Part shown: piece after piece, positions 1 through 9,921 of the stretch | How positions within the stretch are numbered: the first letter of the stretch is position 1 | How the letters are laid out: every line of letters begins with the position of its first letter | Origin: Streptomyces bacillaris | GTDB taxonomy: Bacteria; Actinomycetota; Actinomycetes; Streptomycetales; Streptomycetaceae | Assembly: GCF_003268675.1 (NCBI RefSeq) | Contig: NZ_CP029378.1 | Location: forward strand, 3,472,001 to 3,536,000 | Direction of reading: 5' to 3' | DNA length: 64,000 nucleotides | Made by a program: the position numbers and the translations under genes | Notes under the pieces: model-generated | Told to the model about the DNA's origin: nothing | Seen by the model: the letters and a program-made list of their open reading frames with translations, nothing else | The model's database searches: none

Positions 1-840
1 GCCAAACCCGGCTACGGCAAGCGCTCCGCCCCCGGCGAACGACCGCGCACCGACCGCGACTTCGCCCACCTCCTCCCCCGCGACGCCGCCGTCGCCGCCT
101 ACATCGACCGGCTGCCCGACGGCTCCGACATCTCCGTGAAGACGCTCGCCAAGCACCTCCCGTACGGGCAGTGCGCCCTCAGCACCACCCTCAACCGGCT
201 CCAGGCCGCCGGTCATTTACGGCGCGGCAGCGAGTGCGTGGTGGCCGACGACGTGATGCTCTGGGTGACCCGTACGTTCTTCTCGCGCACCGCCCGCGAG
301 GACTCCTGGTGGAACGCCTTCACCCGGGGCGACGCCCCGCGCGACCAGCCCCAACGGCCGACCCGCTCCCGGGCGTTCATCCTGCTCGCCGCCCTGGGGC
401 GTACGGCCCCGACGCTCTCCCTCTCCTCCGCCGACTGCGTACGGCTGGAACCGCGGGTCAGCGAGTGGTTCGCCCGGGGTGCGACCGAGGCCGAGCTGCT
501 GCACGCCCTCACCGCGGGCCTGCCGTCCCCCGTCCACTGCGCCGCCCGCCTCGTCGAACGCCGCCTGACCGACAAGCTGCCGCCCGAACGCGTCCCGCCG
601 GGGCCGGAGCCACGGACCGTCCTGCGCACCCTGGAGTGCGGCGAGTGCGGGGTCCCCGGCAGCCCGGAGGCCCTCCTCGGCGGGCTGTGCCGCGCCTGCC
701 GGGGGCCGTCCCCCGAACCGCCGGTGGGTCCGCCGGGGGCCGTGCAGCCGCCCGGCGTACGGGAGCGGATGAACGCGGTCCGGGCGGGGCTGGTCCCCCG
801 GTCGGAGCGGACCTACCGATTCGAGAGGACCCACCGGTGA
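1..840 (+). CDS. Helix-turn-helix (MarR-like) protein with C-terminal zinc-ribbon-like motif, 5' end missing
   Basis: The frame is open from base 1, so the true start lies before the window; 279 codons are visible. The region around residues 35-75 (AYIDRLPDGSDISVKTLA, then LNRLQAAGHLRR) reads like a winged helix-turn-helix, as in a family commonly labelled MarR-like in Streptomyces. The C-terminal part carries two CxxC pairs (CGECG and CRACRG), suggesting a small zinc ribbon. A TTA leucine codon lies at 217-219 inside the putative DNA-binding region; TTA is rare in Streptomyces and depends on the bldA tRNA, so expression may be developmental. The target is unknown. An internal GTG at 136 is in frame but would cut the helix-turn-helix. 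Confidence 0.75.
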   Translation, partial: AKPGYGKRSAPGERPRTDRDFAHLLPRDAAVAAYIDRLPDGSDISVKTLAKHLPYGQCALSTTLNRLQAAGHLRRGSECVVADDVMLWVTRTFFSRTAREDSWWNAFTRGDAPRDQPQRPTRSRAFILLAALGRTAPTLSLSSADCVRLEPRVSEWFARGATEAELLHALTAGLPSPVHCAARLVERRLTDKLPPERVPPGPEPRTVLRTLECGECGVPGSPEALLGGLCRACRGPSPEPPVGPPGAVQPPGVRERMNAVRAGLVPRSERTYRFERTHR

Positions 841-896
841 CCGTGCAGCTCATCCGCAGATTCGGCAGGGCACGATGGAGGGGAGGAGGCGACGCC

Positions 897-1484
897 ATGA
901 CCCCCAGCCCCGCCGATCACGCACCACGGGCCCAGCTGTCCGTCGAGGAGTTCGAGCAGCTCGCCCGCTCGGCCCCGGAGACCGTGACGCTTGAGCTCAT
1001 CAACGGAAAGCTAGAGGTCAAGCCCGTGCCCGACGGCGACCACGGAACCATCTTCATGTGGCTGCTCCGCCAGTGCATGCAGCATCGGCCCGACCTGGAC
1101 CTGCATCCGGAGCAAGGGCTGATGGTCGAGGCGTACCGGCAGGGGCGGGCCCGTCCCGACGGCGCCCTGGCCCCTCGCCGGCACTTCGCCGGACAGGGCG
1201 AGTGGGCACCCGCCGACGGCGTTCTGATGACCGTGGAAGTGACCTCCTACGACTACGACACCGATCACCGCGACCGCACGGAGAAGCCCCACGGATACGC
1301 CTCGGCGGGCATCCCGGTCTACCTCCTGATCGACCGCGACTCCGGCACCCTCGTCGTCCACAGCGAACCCGACCGAGGTCGCTACCGGCAGCAGCACTCG
1401 TACGACTACGGGGACCGGGTGACGCTTCCCCACCCCGTCTCCATCACCCTGGACACCGAGGAGCTCAAGGACTACGCCCGCTGA
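897..1484 (+). CDS. Uma2-family (DUF820) putative endonuclease
   Basis: The protein has 195 residues and the PD-(D/E)XK-type layout of Uma2 proteins, which are greatly expanded in Streptomyces and of uncertain biological role. Candidate catalytic residues are D88 (in RPDGAL), E114 (in VEVTS) and K130 (in DRTEKPHGY), followed by the usual GIPVYLLID strand. The ATG at 897 is preceded by a strong ribosome-binding site (GGGAGGAGG) about 8 bases upstream, which decides the start even though the frame is open further upstream. It lies 56 bases after the preceding gene on the same strand and is convergent with the lasso operon, whose last gene ends 5 bases away. The family call is secure; its substrate is not known. 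Confidence 0.85.
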   Translation: MTPSPADHAPRAQLSVEEFEQLARSAPETVTLELINGKLEVKPVPDGDHGTIFMWLLRQCMQHRPDLDLHPEQGLMVEAYRQGRARPDGALAPRRHFAGQGEWAPADGVLMTVEVTSYDYDTDHRDRTEKPHGYASAGIPVYLLIDRDSGTLVVHSEPDRGRYRQQHSYDYGDRVTLPHPVSITLDTEELKDYAR

Positions 1485-1488
1485 CCCC

Positions 1489-3897
1489 TCACCGCGCCCC
1501 CGCCTCCACTCCTTCCGACACCGCCGCGAGCTGCGTCGTCGCCAGTTCGCGGTAGAGGTCGTCCCCGGCCATCAGCTCCTCGTGCGTGCCCGCCGTGCGG
1601 ACGCGGCCGTCCTCCAGGACCACGATGCGGTCGGCGTGGCGGACGGTGGAGAGGCGGTGGGCGATGACCAACACCGTGGACCGTGCGGCCAGTTCGAGGA
1701 TGACATCGCGCAGTGCCTGTTCGTTGACCGCGTCGAGCTGCGAGGTCACCTCGTCGAGGAGGAGCAGGCGCGGGCGGCGCAGCAGGGCGCGGGCGATGGC
1801 GATGCGCTGGCGTTCGCCGCCTGAGAGGGTGACGCCCCGGTGGCCGACCGCCGTGTCCAGGCCCTCGGGCAGGCGGGCGACCAGGGCGTCCAGACGGGTG
1901 CGGGTGACCGCCTCCGTCAGCCGCTCCTCGGGGGCGTCGGGGGCCGCGAAGAGCAGGTTCTCGCGGAGGGTGCCCGCCAGGACCGGGGCGTCCTGCTCCA
2001 CGTACGCGAGCGAGGCGCGCAGCTCCGCGAGGGGCCAGTCCCTGATGTCCCGGCCGTCCAGCGCGATGGTCCCGGTGTCGTGGTCGTAGAACCGTTCCAG
2101 CAGGCTGAACACCGTCGACTTGCCCGCCCCCGACGGGCCCACCAGCGCCACCATCCCGCCGGCCGGGACCTCGAACGTGACGCCCTTGTGGGCCGGGGCG
2201 CGCTCGTCCCCGTACCCGAAGGTGACCTCCTGGAAGGTGACCTGGAGGGGGGTGGTGGTGCCGCCTGTCTTCGCGCGGCCCGTGGCCCCCGCCGGTTCGC
2301 CCGGCAGCGACTCCACCTCGTCGATCCTCCGTACGGCGGCGAGGCCGCTCTGCAACCCCGTCCACCCCTCCACCAGGCCGCCGATCGGGCCCATCAGGTA
2401 GAAGAGGTAGAGCAGGAACGCGATCAGCGAGGAGATCTCCAGGGAGCCCGACGCCACCCTCGCCCCGCCCACACCCAGCACGGCCAGGAAGGCGAGCTGG
2501 ATCGACATCATCATCGTGACGTCGGAGACCGACGACCACTTCGCCACCGACACACCCCGGTCGTGCGCGTGCCGGGCCGCCCGCGCGACCGCCGCCGTCT
2601 CCCGCTCCTCCGCGCCGCTCGCCTTCACCGTACGGAACGCCTGGAGCACCCGGTCCAGGGCCGCGCCCATCGCTCCCACGGACTCCTGCGCACGGAGCTG
2701 CGCTCGCTGAATACGCGGCATGAGCAAGGCGGTTACGGCTCCGATGCCGACGATCACCACCAGCGTCACGCCCAGCAGCGTGAGGTCCATGTACGCCATG
2801 AACGCGACCGTCCCCAGCAGCATCAGCACGCTGTTGAACGACTCGACCAGGCCGCTGGAGAGGACCGTCCGGAGGAGGGTCGTGTCACTGGTCACGCGGG
2901 ACTGGAGGTCGCCAGGGGTCAGGCGGTCCACCGCCGGGACCTTCAACCGCATGATCCGGCCCACCAGTTGGTCGCGCGCACGGAGGACGACGCCCTCTCC
3001 CGTACGGGCCATGAGGTAACGCCCGTACGCGGAGAGGCACGCACCCGCGAGGACGAGCGCGGTGAGCGCGATGAGCGGGGCCACGGGCGATCGGTCGGCG
3101 GCGAACGCGTCGACCGCGTACTTCGCCATCAGCGGCATCGCCAGCCCGGCCGCCGACCCGGCGAGCGAGAGCAGGCCCGCCCGGATCAGGACGCCCCGGT
3201 GCGGGCGGACCCGGGCGAGGAGCAGGCGGAGGGGGGAGGGGCCGGACGTGCCATCCGTGCCGGTGGCGCCGGTCGCGTCGGCCATACGGGTCGCGCCGGG
3301 GTCGCTCGCTTCGGAGAGTGGTGCGCTGGCCTCAGGCGCCCCAGACCCTCCCGGCCGCTCAGCTGCCCCAGGCCCTTCCGGCCCCCCAGGCGCCCCAGGC
3401 CCTCCCGTCCGCTCCTCAGGGCTCCTGTCCGCCCCCGCCCCGCCCCCGTCGTCGTCCCCGCCACCGCGCTCACCCGGAACCCCCTCGCGTACCGTCACCA
3501 CCATCAGAGGACGCAGATCGGCCGCTTCCGCCTGTTCGCCGACCGTGCGGCCCCCCGCCTCCACCCAAGCATGCGGCGAGAACGGCGGCGCCGTCCGGAC
3601 CCCGGCGCACCAGTCGGGCCACGCTCCCGACATCCGGCACGCCAGCGCGATGGCCACCGAGCGGGGCAGGCAGCCGTAACGGCCCGCGCAGCGGCGGCTG
3701 GTGGCGGTGACGGCCTCGTACATCTCCAGCGTCTCGTCGTACGTCGCCGGGCGGGCGCCCCTGCTGCAGCGGGTCAACACCCGGCGCAGGCGGCCCGGTT
3801 TGAAGCGGGCGAACACGAACGCGGCGGCGATCGCGGCCCGCAGCCGTACGCCTCCCGGGCCCGCACCCCGGCGGGGCATGGTCATCTCGGTGGTCAT
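1489..3897 (-). CDS. Lasso peptide B2 protease fused to ABC exporter (B2-D fusion)
   Basis: This 802-residue protein joins two lasso functions. Residues 1-135 are the transglutaminase-like leader protease (B2), with the expected cysteine C76 in RYGCLPRS and histidine H109 in PHAWVE. Residues about 141-220 are a Gly/Pro/Ala-rich linker. Residues about 221-530 are a six-helix ABC transmembrane domain. Residues about 550-790 are the ATPase: Walker A GPSGAGKST (587-595), signature LSGGE (691-695), Walker B LLLLDE (711-716) and H746. The ATG at 3897 overlaps the stop of the B1 gene by 4 bases (ATGA), implying coupled translation. B2 and exporter are usually separate genes in lasso clusters, so the fusion could channel leader cleavage into export. 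There is no stop codon in the linker; an in-frame ATG at linker residue 205 could also permit a separate exporter. Confidence 0.9.
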   Translation of the reverse strand: MTTEMTMPRRGAGPGGVRLRAAIAAAFVFARFKPGRLRRVLTRCSRGARPATYDETLEMYEAVTATSRRCAGRYGCLPRSVAIALACRMSGAWPDWCAGVRTAPPFSPHAWVEAGGRTVGEQAEAADLRPLMVVTVREGVPGERGGGDDDGGGAGADRSPEERTGGPGAPGGPEGPGAAERPGGSGAPEASAPLSEASDPGATRMADATGATGTDGTSGPSPLRLLLARVRPHRGVLIRAGLLSLAGSAAGLAMPLMAKYAVDAFAADRSPVAPLIALTALVLAGACLSAYGRYLMARTGEGVVLRARDQLVGRIMRLKVPAVDRLTPGDLQSRVTSDTTLLRTVLSSGLVESFNSVLMLLGTVAFMAYMDLTLLGVTLVVIVGIGAVTALLMPRIQRAQLRAQESVGAMGAALDRVLQAFRTVKASGAEERETAAVARAARHAHDRGVSVAKWSSVSDVTMMMSIQLAFLAVLGVGGARVASGSLEISSLIAFLLYLFYLMGPIGGLVEGWTGLQSGLAAVRRIDEVESLPGEPAGATGRAKTGGTTTPLQVTFQEVTFGYGDERAPAHKGVTFEVPAGGMVALVGPSGAGKSTVFSLLERFYDHDTGTIALDGRDIRDWPLAELRASLAYVEQDAPVLAGTLRENLLFAAPDAPEERLTEAVTRTRLDALVARLPEGLDTAVGHRGVTLSGGERQRIAIARALLRRPRLLLLDEVTSQLDAVNEQALRDVILELAARSTVLVIAHRLSTVRHADRIVVLEDGRVRTAGTHEELMAGDDLYRELATTQLAAVSEGVEAGAR

Positions 3898-4145
3898 GGG
3901 CGCAGGATCTTCGCCTCGACGAGCTGACGGGTCAGCTCGGCCACGTCCGACTCCGCCTCGGCCCGCTCGACGTCGAACTCCGCGACGATCCGGTCGACGG
4001 CCGCCTCGGAGGTCTGCCCGGCGGCGAGGGCCTCGACCACGATCACGCTGGTGTCGTTCAACTGCCAGTAGCTGCCGTCCTTTTCGTCGAGCAGGACTCC
4101 GCCGTACTCGGTCGTCGTGACGGCGATGCCTTTTCTGAGCTTCAC
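3894..4145 (-). CDS. Lasso peptide B1 protein (PqqD-like RiPP recognition element)
   Basis: This is an 83-residue PqqD-like protein. Features typical of the stand-alone RRE of lasso clusters are the DEKDGSYWQLNDTS core, a helix with VDRIVAEFDV and a C-terminal helix ending LVEAKILRP. By family knowledge it binds the leader peptide (YxxP motif of the precursor) and delivers it to the B2 protease. The start is GTG at 4145, which overlaps the stop of the cyclase gene (GTGA), and its own stop overlaps the ATG of the B2-exporter fusion (ATGA). The whole cassette is therefore a tightly coupled operon. Confidence 0.9.
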   Translation of the reverse strand: MKLRKGIAVTTTEYGGVLLDEKDGSYWQLNDTSVIVVEALAAGQTSEAAVDRIVAEFDVERAEAESDVAELTRQLVEAKILRP

Positions 4146-6103
4146 TGGAGTGCCTCGCTGGTGGTGGTCGTGGGGGTCAACTGGGGTGTGGGCCAGGCGT
4201 TTTCCACTGTGCGGAGCCAGGTCTCCCCGGCCACGGTGGAGCTGATGGAGTGCTCGACCAGGACCGGCGAGAAGGGTTCGGCCGCCAGGCGGAGCAGGTG
4301 GCGGGCGTCCACCAGCCCGTGTTCGGCCAGGCGGGAGCCGGTCCACAAGTCGGCCAGTTCGTGGGCGTGTTCGCGGAGTCCCTGGTGTTCGTCGGAGGAC
4401 ATGTGGTCCTTCGTCGTACGGGCCAGCAGCGCGTCCGGCACCACCCCGCGCATCGCCTCGACCAGCAGCGGCTTGTAGCGCCAGGGGCTGATCCGCTCCG
4501 GGAGGCGTACGGCGAGGGTGGCCTCCAGGACCCGGTCGTCGTAGAAGGGGGCCGCGACCGGCAGCCCGATCGTCATGCCGATGTCCTCCATCGCCTGGAA
4601 GTGCCGCGCCCCCATCCGTACCGCGTCGATGTCCACATGCCGCCCCCGCCACCGGTCGATCGGCTCGGCCCGCTCGGCGGCGGTCCGGAACTCCTCGGTG
4701 ATCAGGGTGCGAGCGTGGTCCGTGAACCAGGGGCGCAGGGACTGGCGGACGCCCCAGGAGAGCAGCGGGGTGCGGGTGACCGGCTGGGGTTCGGTGGTGA
4801 CCGCGCCCGCCAGCCACTGCGGGAAGGCGGAGCGGTTCAGCAGGGCCTTGAGGGTGGGGAGCAGGGGCCAGCCGAGCTGGTGGCGCAGGCCGCTGAGGTG
4901 GTTCCAGGCGGTGAGGGGGTTGCCGTGGAAGAGGTCCTGGTAGGCGTGGGGCAGGCCGAGGAAGAGTTCGTCGCCGCCGTAGCCGGTGAGGTGGTAGCGC
5001 GATCCGGTGGCGTGGGCGCGGCTCAGGAGCAGGTGCGCGCGGGCGCGGCCGGGGGCGACGGGGAGCGGTTCGTCGTTCAGTTCGGCCGAGGTGGCGGCCA
5101 AGTCCGCGTAGAAGTACGGGGCTTGGTCGGCCGGGATGATGTGGTGGGCCAGGGCGTCCGTGGGGCCGTGTGCCGCCTCCACCGCCCTTCTCGCCCACAT
5201 CTCGTCCTCGCTGTAGCGGTCCCGGGCGGCCACGGTGAGCAGCGACAGCTCCGCGCGGCCGGTCGCGCGGGCGGCGAACGTGAGGGCCGTGGAGTCCAGG
5301 CCGCCGGAGAGTTCGCAGCTGATCCGGTCCAGGCCGCCGACATGGGCCCGTACGGAAGCGGCGACGGCCTCCCCGACCCTGCGGGCGCCCTCCGCCAGGG
5401 AGAGTTCCGGCGGCGGGGGCTCCCACCAGCGGTACTCGCGAGGGCCGGGGGCGGCGGCCGTGCCCGGTGCTGCGACGGGCAGGGCCAGTCCGTACCCGGC
5501 CCCGGTCTCGTGCACGCCCCGCCACAGGGCGCGTCGGCTCAGGGGGTGCGGCAGGAAGTCGAGCATGCGCAGGGCCAGCGCGCCGTCGTCCAGGGGGGCG
5601 CCGGTCAGGTGGGCCAGGACGGCCGGGCGGTCCGAGGCGATGGTCCCGGCCTGCGGGTGCCGGGCGTGGTAGATCCGGCGCAGCCCGGAGGCGGTGCCCC
5701 GGATCCAGGTCTCGCCGGAGAGGTGCGCGATGACGTGGTGGAGGCCGGGGAGCCGGGCGAGGCGCCGTTCCAGCGCGGCCCGGTCGCGGGCGCCCTCCAG
5801 GAGACCGGCGAGCACGGCCTCGGGGACGCGGTCGGGGCCGATGAGCACGAGGGCGTCGTCGCCCCGGCGGAGGTGGCTGACCTTGCGGAACAGGGGGCGC
5901 GCGAGGACCCAGGGGCGGCCGGAGGGGTGCGGGACGGTCACGACGTCACCGGCCCCGGTCACCGTAGGGGCGGACGCGGCCCCGGTCATCGTCGGGGCGG
6001 TCCCGGCCCCGGTCGCCTCCGGTGCGGGAAGCTGCCCGGCCACCGTGTGGCCCGCCACGCTGTCCGGCAGGACGACGAAGTAGTCACGCAGCAGGCCGGG
6101 CAT
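4142..6103 (-). CDS. Lasso peptide cyclase (asparagine-synthetase homologue, C protein)
   Basis: This 653-residue protein matches lasso cyclases, which adenylate the ring Asp/Glu side chain and close the isopeptide bond to the core N-terminus. The PPi-loop SGGLDS is at residues 266-271 and GYGGDELF at 374-381. The N-terminal glutaminase-like half lacks the Cys2 needed for glutamine hydrolysis, as expected for lasso cyclases. ATG at 6103 is preferred over GTG at 6109 because the ribosome-binding site (GAAAGG) lies immediately before the GTG and 5-6 bases before the ATG. Residues 32-52 hold a degenerate repeat (TAPTMTGA, SAPTVTGA) matched by a roughly 24-base DNA repeat, probably a slippage insertion. 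The gene lies 50 bases after the precursor stop. Confidence 0.93.
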   Translation of the reverse strand: MPGLLRDYFVVLPDSVAGHTVAGQLPAPEATGAGTAPTMTGAASAPTVTGAGDVVTVPHPSGRPWVLARPLFRKVSHLRRGDDALVLIGPDRVPEAVLAGLLEGARDRAALERRLARLPGLHHVIAHLSGETWIRGTASGLRRIYHARHPQAGTIASDRPAVLAHLTGAPLDDGALALRMLDFLPHPLSRRALWRGVHETGAGYGLALPVAAPGTAAAPGPREYRWWEPPPPELSLAEGARRVGEAVAASVRAHVGGLDRISCELSGGLDSTALTFAARATGRAELSLLTVAARDRYSEDEMWARRAVEAAHGPTDALAHHIIPADQAPYFYADLAATSAELNDEPLPVAPGRARAHLLLSRAHATGSRYHLTGYGGDELFLGLPHAYQDLFHGNPLTAWNHLSGLRHQLGWPLLPTLKALLNRSAFPQWLAGAVTTEPQPVTRTPLLSWGVRQSLRPWFTDHARTLITEEFRTAAERAEPIDRWRGRHVDIDAVRMGARHFQAMEDIGMTIGLPVAAPFYDDRVLEATLAVRLPERISPWRYKPLLVEAMRGVVPDALLARTTKDHMSSDEHQGLREHAHELADLWTGSRLAEHGLVDARHLLRLAAEPFSPVLVEHSISSTVAGETWLRTVENAWPTPQLTPTTTTSEALQ

Positions 6104-6153
6104 CTTCACCTTTCGGAAGTTCTCACACCGTGCGCGGGGAACCGGTCGGCGGT

Positions 6154-6285
6154 TCAGATGATGCGCCGGACCCAGTACTCCTTGTACGAGCCGTAGAAGT
6201 AACCGGCGGTCTTCTTCGAAAAGTCGCCCTGCTTGAACAGCGACGGCTTCATGTAGGCCTTCTTGGCCTTCTCCTGCTGCTTCAT
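6154..6285 (-). CDS. Lasso peptide precursor (A), 27-residue leader and 16-residue core
   Basis: The 43-residue peptide has the class hallmarks. The leader contains YMKP (the YxxP motif read by the RRE) and ends KKTA, with threonine in the penultimate position. The predicted core is GYFYGSYKEYWVRRII: Gly1 and Glu9 would close a 9-residue macrolactam, leaving a 7-residue tail with Trp11 and two arginines; there is no cysteine, so this is a class II lasso peptide. The ATG at 6285 has a strong ribosome-binding site (AAGGGAAGG) just upstream, and an upstream in-frame extension lacks one. From memory the core resembles SRO15-2005 of S. roseosporus but is not identical; this needs a database check. 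It is the first gene of the operon A-C-B1-B2/D. Confidence 0.93.
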   Translation of the reverse strand: MKQQEKAKKAYMKPSLFKQGDFSKKTAGYFYGSYKEYWVRRII

Positions 6286-6315
6286 GACACCTTCCCTTCT
6301 GTGCGGTTGACGACC

Positions 6316-6342
6316 GTTATGCCCAACAGCTGTTCGCATAAC
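6316..6342. promoter_or_regulatory. Inverted repeat in the lasso operon leader region
   Basis: Arms GTTATGC (6316-6322) and GCATAAC (6336-6342) flank the perfect 10-base palindrome AACAGCTGTT (6325-6334). The element lies 31-57 bases upstream of the precursor start in an unusually AT-rich patch. It could be an operator, part of the promoter or a 5' UTR stem-loop. Confidence 0.5.
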
Positions 6343-6359
6343 TGGAGTTATTGGTGCGG

Positions 6360-6384
6360 CTGGTGTTCACCAGGTGATCACCAG
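6360..6384. promoter_or_regulatory. 25-base near-perfect palindrome, candidate operator of the lasso operon
   Basis: Left half CTGGTGTTCACC and right half GGTGATCACCAG surround one central base; 11 of 12 positions pair. Internally it is two tandem GGTG-NN-CACC sites. It lies about 75 bases upstream of the lasso precursor ATG, where a repressor or activator would be expected. No regulator gene is encoded in the cluster, so the binding protein would be located elsewhere. Confidence 0.5.
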
Positions 6385-7002
6385 AGCCATCATGTCCCGC
6401 TGCCGGACCGGTACGCGTGATTCCGACTTACCGCGCGAAGTTGGCCGGATAGCGCGAGCGGAGAAAGCGCGGTCGCGACGGTCCGCACCGCCGCCGAGGC
6501 ACCGACCGGTCGGCATGTGCAGTCGCACACCGGCGGGCCGGTCCGACGCAATGGACTGGACCAATATCTACGGGCGGGGGCCCGACCCTGGCAGTGAGCA
6601 GCCAAGAGATCGTGCGGGGCGCGGCGGGACGGAGGAACCAGCAGGGCGGGGGCCCGGCAGCGCCCGTACCGGCCCTACCTCACGTACGGTCGGCGCGCCA
6701 CCGACATCGACGGAACCGCTCGAACGTGTGTTGCCGTACGGTGTCGGGCACGGCAAGTAGCCATTCGGCCACACCCGACCGCTCGTTCGGTTCCATCCGG
6801 CGCCGCCCGGGCACGCCGAGGCCCCATCGGAGCCCGTCCGTGCCCGCCCGAGCCCGTCCGGGCACGCTGGACGCCCCATCGGAGCCCGCCAGAAGGCCTG
6901 CCCGGCCCACCGCGAGCACGCCACGAGCTGGCCGCGAGCCCGCAGGGGCGCCCGTCGAGGCGTCCGCCGGAGGAGCGTTCGCCGGGGCGCCCGCAGCGGC
7001 CC
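6385..7002. other. Gene-free interval between the lasso promoter and a membrane protein gene
   Basis: About 620 bases with no frame showing convincing codon bias, ribosome-binding site or recognisable protein. The 6820-6870 part has short GC-rich near-repeats (CCCGTCCG and GGGCACGC variants). I see no RNA structure I can name. Confidence 0.4.
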
Positions 7003-7641
7003 TCAGCAGCCCCGCACGCCACCCGCCTCGCGTACCCGGTAGACGCCCCACGCCGCCATCCCGACACCCCCCAGGAGAGGGATCATGCCGTAGCCGAAGA
7101 GCTGGCCCGAGTGCGCGAACCACCGGCCGCCCTCGAAGACCTGGGTCGCGGTGGTCGTCTCGGGGTCGTTGCGGCCGTCGTGGTCCGCGAAGGTGATCCG
7201 GGTCCGTTCGATCTGCGCCGACTTGGGCATCCCGTCCACGTGGACGCGCAGGGCATCCCGGGCCGCCCTCTCGCGCTCCGCGTCGTTGGCGCGCTGCTGG
7301 GCCGGGGTCTCCCCGAAGCAGTGCCAGACGGTCTGCCCCTTCTCGGCGCGCGTGTCGTGGCACGAGATCCGGCCGAAGGTCTCCACCCGCATGCCGACCA
7401 GCTTCGAGAGGCCCGTACCGGTCACCACGATGAACCCGCCCACCGCGAACAGGAGCGCCCCCGCGAGGACCAGCGCGGCGCCCTTGAGCTGCTGCCCGCT
7501 CCACCGCGCGCGCTCCCCGCGCCCCGGCCCGCCGTTGCCCGCGCTCCCCGGCCCCGTGTTCCCCATAGCCGCCACGGCCGCCCCGCCCCCGTTCGCGTGC
7601 CGCCCGCGTCCCCCGCGCGCGTACCAACCGTTCCCGCGCAT
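7003..7641 (-). CDS. Conserved two-helix membrane protein of unknown function
   Basis: The N-terminal 45 residues are Gly/Arg-rich and probably cytoplasmic. They are followed by a hydrophobic helix (GAALVLAGALLFAVGGFIVV), an extracytoplasmic domain of about 110 residues with two cysteines (SCHDTR and WHCFGE), and a second helix near the C-terminus (MIPLLGGVGMAAWGVY). This topology resembles DUF3592-type proteins, but I cannot assign it. ATG 7641 is chosen because GGGGA lies about 8 bases upstream; starts at 7800 or at ATG 7566 are possible. The gene lies between gene-free DNA and the terminator of groEL. Confidence 0.6.
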   Translation of the reverse strand: MRGNGWYARGGRGRHANGGGAAVAAMGNTGPGSAGNGGPGRGERARWSGQQLKGAALVLAGALLFAVGGFIVVTGTGLSKLVGMRVETFGRISCHDTRAEKGQTVWHCFGETPAQQRANDAERERAARDALRVHVDGMPKSAQIERTRITFADHDGRNDPETTTATQVFEGGRWFAHSGQLFGYGMIPLLGGVGMAAWGVYRVREAGGVRGC

Positions 7642-7785
7642 CAACCGTTCCCCGTACGAACCGTTGCCCGTATGAACCGTTGGACCGTCCCCACGTGCCG
7701 ACGGTTCCCGCATCGTCGGGCTCCGGCTCCGGTTCCGGTCCCGTACGGTCCGATTCCCGCATTCTCCGAGGCAGCCCCGGGCACG

Positions 7786-7829
7786 CCACAGGGGCGGCAC
7801 CTCCCGTGTGGGAGATACCGCCCCTGTGG
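7786..7829 (-). terminator. Hairpin terminator after groEL
   Basis: Perfect 12-base arms CCACAGGGGCGG and CCGCCCCTGTGG enclose a 3x3 internal loop and a second stem CTCCC/GGGAG with a 4-base loop. It starts 67 bases beyond the groEL stop. Confidence 0.75.
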
Positions 7830-7896
7830 GACGTACCTGCGTACGCGACGTACTCGCCGTACGCGGAACCTCGATCGACCGGCGGACCGGAACCGA

Positions 7897-9708
<1,812 letters not shown>

Positions 9709-9762
9709 CGCCTTCGACGAGAGCCCGCCATGCGGTCCCGGACCGGCCCCCGCCCGATCCGG

Positions 9763-9828
9763 GGCCGATCCGGGCGTCCTCGCAGGCCGGTTCGGGCGTC
9801 CCCACGGGCCGGTCCGGGCGTGCCCGCA
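9763..9828. repeat. Three 22-base tandem repeats
   Basis: Units at 9763-9784, 9785-9806 and 9807-9828 all follow the pattern GGCCGRTYCGGGCGT plus a 7-base variable end. They lie in the non-coding interval between the groEL operator and the cold-shock terminator. Function is unknown. Confidence 0.7.
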
Positions 9829-9840
9829 GGTCGGCCCCGG

Positions 9841-9892
9841 CACGCGCGTAGGGCCCGATCCCCGGATGCCGGGGTCGGGCCCTACGTGCGTG
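9841..9892 (-). terminator. Long hairpin terminator after the cold-shock gene
   Basis: Arms spanning 9841-9865 and 9868-9892 pair almost throughout (core GTAGGGCCCGA / TCGGGCCCTAC plus CCCCGG / CCGGGG, one bulge and one mismatch). It begins 30 bases beyond the stop of the minus-strand cold-shock gene. Confidence 0.85.
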
Positions 9893-9921
9893 AGTAGTGA
9901 CGGCGGACGGCCGTGTCGGGC

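Noticed and set aside
4250-6196. Plus-strand open frame of 648 codons over the lasso cyclase
   Set aside because: Antisense shadow; the minus-strand cyclase has catalytic motifs.
6374-6760. 128-codon plus-strand frame divergent from the lasso operon, considered as a regulator
   Set aside because: Arg/Pro-rich with no domain or ribosome-binding site, and its start overlaps the palindrome.
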